In this document: in pieces, positions 56,094 through 56,885 of the stretch
Layout: each line of letters begins with the position of its first letter
How positions within the stretch are numbered: position 1 is the first letter of the stretch
Assembly: GCA_041158765.1 (NCBI GenBank)
Contig: JBEBAU010000021.1
Location: 1-56,885 of the forward strand
From: JAQBRD01 sp041158765
GTDB lineage: Bacteria; Patescibacteriota; Minisyncoccia; Phycocordibacterales; PALSA-1337
Direction: 5' to 3'
DNA length: 56,885 bases
Program-made: the position numbers and the translations under genes
Notes under the pieces: generated by a model
Told to the model about the DNA's origin: nothing
What the model saw: the letters and a program-made list of their open reading frames with translations, nothing else
The model's database searches: none

Positions 56094-56675
56094 CTATACA
56101 AAACTCGCTAATTTCACAATAAGGTAAATTCCGAGCACATTCATAACGAATGAAATCGGCATAAGTACCGCTGTTCTAACGCGTGACATGCCCATAAGTG
56201 AAATACCGAGCTCGTCAGGTAATGGTGAAGCAATGATCAATGCACCGAGTACTGGAGATAGCCATTTGAGAAAACCGAAGTGAAATGTGTGGAGAATACG
56301 AGCTGCAAGTCTCTTCTTGAATACATGTCGAATATCGTCGAGGAAACGATCCCGTATGAAAAAGAATAGGATCAAATCACCGCACATTGCTCCAAGCCCA
56401 CCCCAAAAAGCAACCCACGGAAATGGTGCATGCTCAGCGATTTTGACTAGAGCAATAGATGCTGGAGCAAGTGAAAATACCGAGGTGAAAAAGATTCCAG
56501 CAATAAAAGCAGCGATCATGTAATAATCTCGAACAAGACCGATGGCCATATCAAGTAATCCGGTCTTCACGAATACCATTGCTATTGCTATACCCAAAAT
56601 AATAAACAAAACATCATGAATAAGCGCATTACGATAATGCTTTTTTGTTGGAGTCATTCGATCACTATATGACAT
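56094..56675 (-). CDS. DedA/VTT-like membrane protein
   Basis: A 193-residue protein with about five hydrophobic segments. The segment IAGIFFTSVFSLAPASIALV, FPWVAFWGGLGAMCGDLILF, RLAARILHTFHFGFLKWLSP and GALIIASPLPDELGISLMGM resemble the DedA/SNARE-associated (VTT) pattern of a re-entrant loop followed by G...GD and a P-rich second loop. DedA relatives move or scramble lipids, for example undecaprenyl phosphate. The assignment is by eye. ATG 56675 follows a TATAAT by 8 bases. Confidence 0.75.
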   Translation of the reverse strand: MSYSDRMTPTKKHYRNALIHDVLFIILGIAIAMVFVKTGLLDMAIGLVRDYYMIAAFIAGIFFTSVFSLAPASIALVKIAEHAPFPWVAFWGGLGAMCGDLILFFFIRDRFLDDIRHVFKKRLAARILHTFHFGFLKWLSPVLGALIIASPLPDELGISLMGMSRVRTAVLMPISFVMNVLGIYLIVKLASFV

Positions 56676-56683
56676 ACGTAAGT

Positions 56684-56689
56684 ATTATA
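56684..56689 (-). promoter_or_regulatory. -10 box (TATAAT) of the DedA-like gene
   Basis: A perfect minus-strand TATAAT, 8 bases before ATG 56675, just downstream of the dnaJ-like stop codon. Confidence 0.65.
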
Positions 56690-56699
56690 GCAAAACTTC

Positions 56700-56885
56700 T
56701 TACATTCCCTCTTTTTTCAATTCTTCAATAAGTTTTGCTGCATTTTTTGAAATCTTTTTTGGCATATCAACATGGGTGATGATAAGAATATCTCCTCTTC
56801 GTCCATCAACACCTCGTTCAGTCATTGGCACGCCTTTCCCTTTCACTCGAAGGATTTCACCATGAGTTGTGCCTGCAGGAACCTT
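56700..56885 (-). CDS. DnaJ-like chaperone, C-terminal part (runs off the window)
   Basis: Sixty-one C-terminal codons ending TAA 56702-56700. The start lies beyond the window. KVPAGTTHGEILRVKGKGVP and GRRGDILIITHVDMPKKISK match the last substrate-binding domain of DnaJ (GTQHG-x-RLKGKGVP, RGD, VPKKLT), and the end AAKLIEELKKEG matches the DnaJ tail. It could be DnaJ itself or CbpA; the J domain and zinc region are not in view. Confidence 0.88.
   Translation of the reverse strand, partial: KVPAGTTHGEILRVKGKGVPMTERGVDGRRGDILIITHVDMPKKISKNAAKLIEELKKEGM

Noticed and set aside
1..56885. tRNA, rRNA or CRISPR loci
   Set aside because: No cloverleaf-like TTCGA/CCA pattern, no rRNA-like conserved stretch and no regularly spaced direct repeats were seen on reading; a tRNAscan or CRISPR search was not possible.
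1..56885. UGA recoded as glycine (code 25)
   Set aside because: TGA ends clear genes at the expected place (for example leuS, the transketolase C-terminal subunit, and the 1476-2930 gene), and conserved genes read through without in-frame TGA.

Overview
This window reads as a chromosomal segment of a Patescibacteria/CPR bacterium, most likely of the Parcubacteria (Paceibacteria) type. The evidence is a low-to-moderate GC genome with very tight spacing, split transketolase, short or domain-altered versions of core enzymes, many one-span envelope proteins, a very large peptidoglycan-anchored surface protein, and many genes whose -10 box lies only 6-13 bases before the start codon (leaderless mRNAs). 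TGA is used as an ordinary stop (for example at the end of leuS), so this is not a code-25 lineage. The lineage is inferred from gene content; no rRNA or tRNA gene was seen.

Layout. 1-2966: end of an unknown gene and three atypical genes, two of them a divergent pair with DnaA-domain-IV-like helix-turn-helix regions. 2984-8985: VanY-type carboxypeptidase, membrane proteins, FAD-linked 2-hydroxyacid dehydrogenase, HTH-Nudix protein, 2OG-Fe(II) oxygenase and a receiver-like protein without its phospho-aspartate. 9030-15387: carbon metabolism (gap, rpiB, rpe, both transketolase halves), interrupted by small membrane genes and relics of a second gap 3' end. 15384-19085: 1233-residue LamG / beta-helix / FnIII / peptidoglycan-binding surface protein, translationally coupled to transketolase. 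19086-31542: heterodimeric ABC exporter, valS, a SWIB protein with a tiny basic protein, leuS carrying an inserted Nudix domain, an EamA permease and a lone PurD-like ATP-grasp gene. 31584-45239: histidine kinase, YqeY, RmuC, L21, RecR, DnaB, CysS, a CorA-like protein, a C-terminal protease, L9, L27 and a lytic transglycosylase. 45335-56885: ZIP transporter, M23 peptidase, GltX, a murG-ftsW-scpB-scpA cluster, TrpS, a DedA-like protein and the end of a DnaJ-like gene.

Two styles of gene coexist. Most genes are AT-richer, leaderless and start just after a TATAAT-like box, often from back-to-back promoters 20-41 bases long. A minority (around 70-2930, 10851-11782, 25994-26290, 33477-33842, 36214-37215, 45335-45913) are unrecognised or composite and look GC-richer; several have clear Shine-Dalgarno sequences and/or TTGAC(A/T)-17-TATAAT promoters. 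Four of them end inside the hairpin of their own terminator. These are the best candidates for a distinct, perhaps acquired, gene class.

Other unusual elements are an intergenic palindrome family (core TTCGGACAACTGA, three full copies and two half copies), the gap 3'-end relics, and a 13-codon leader ORF overlapping a hairpin before the transglycosylase gene.
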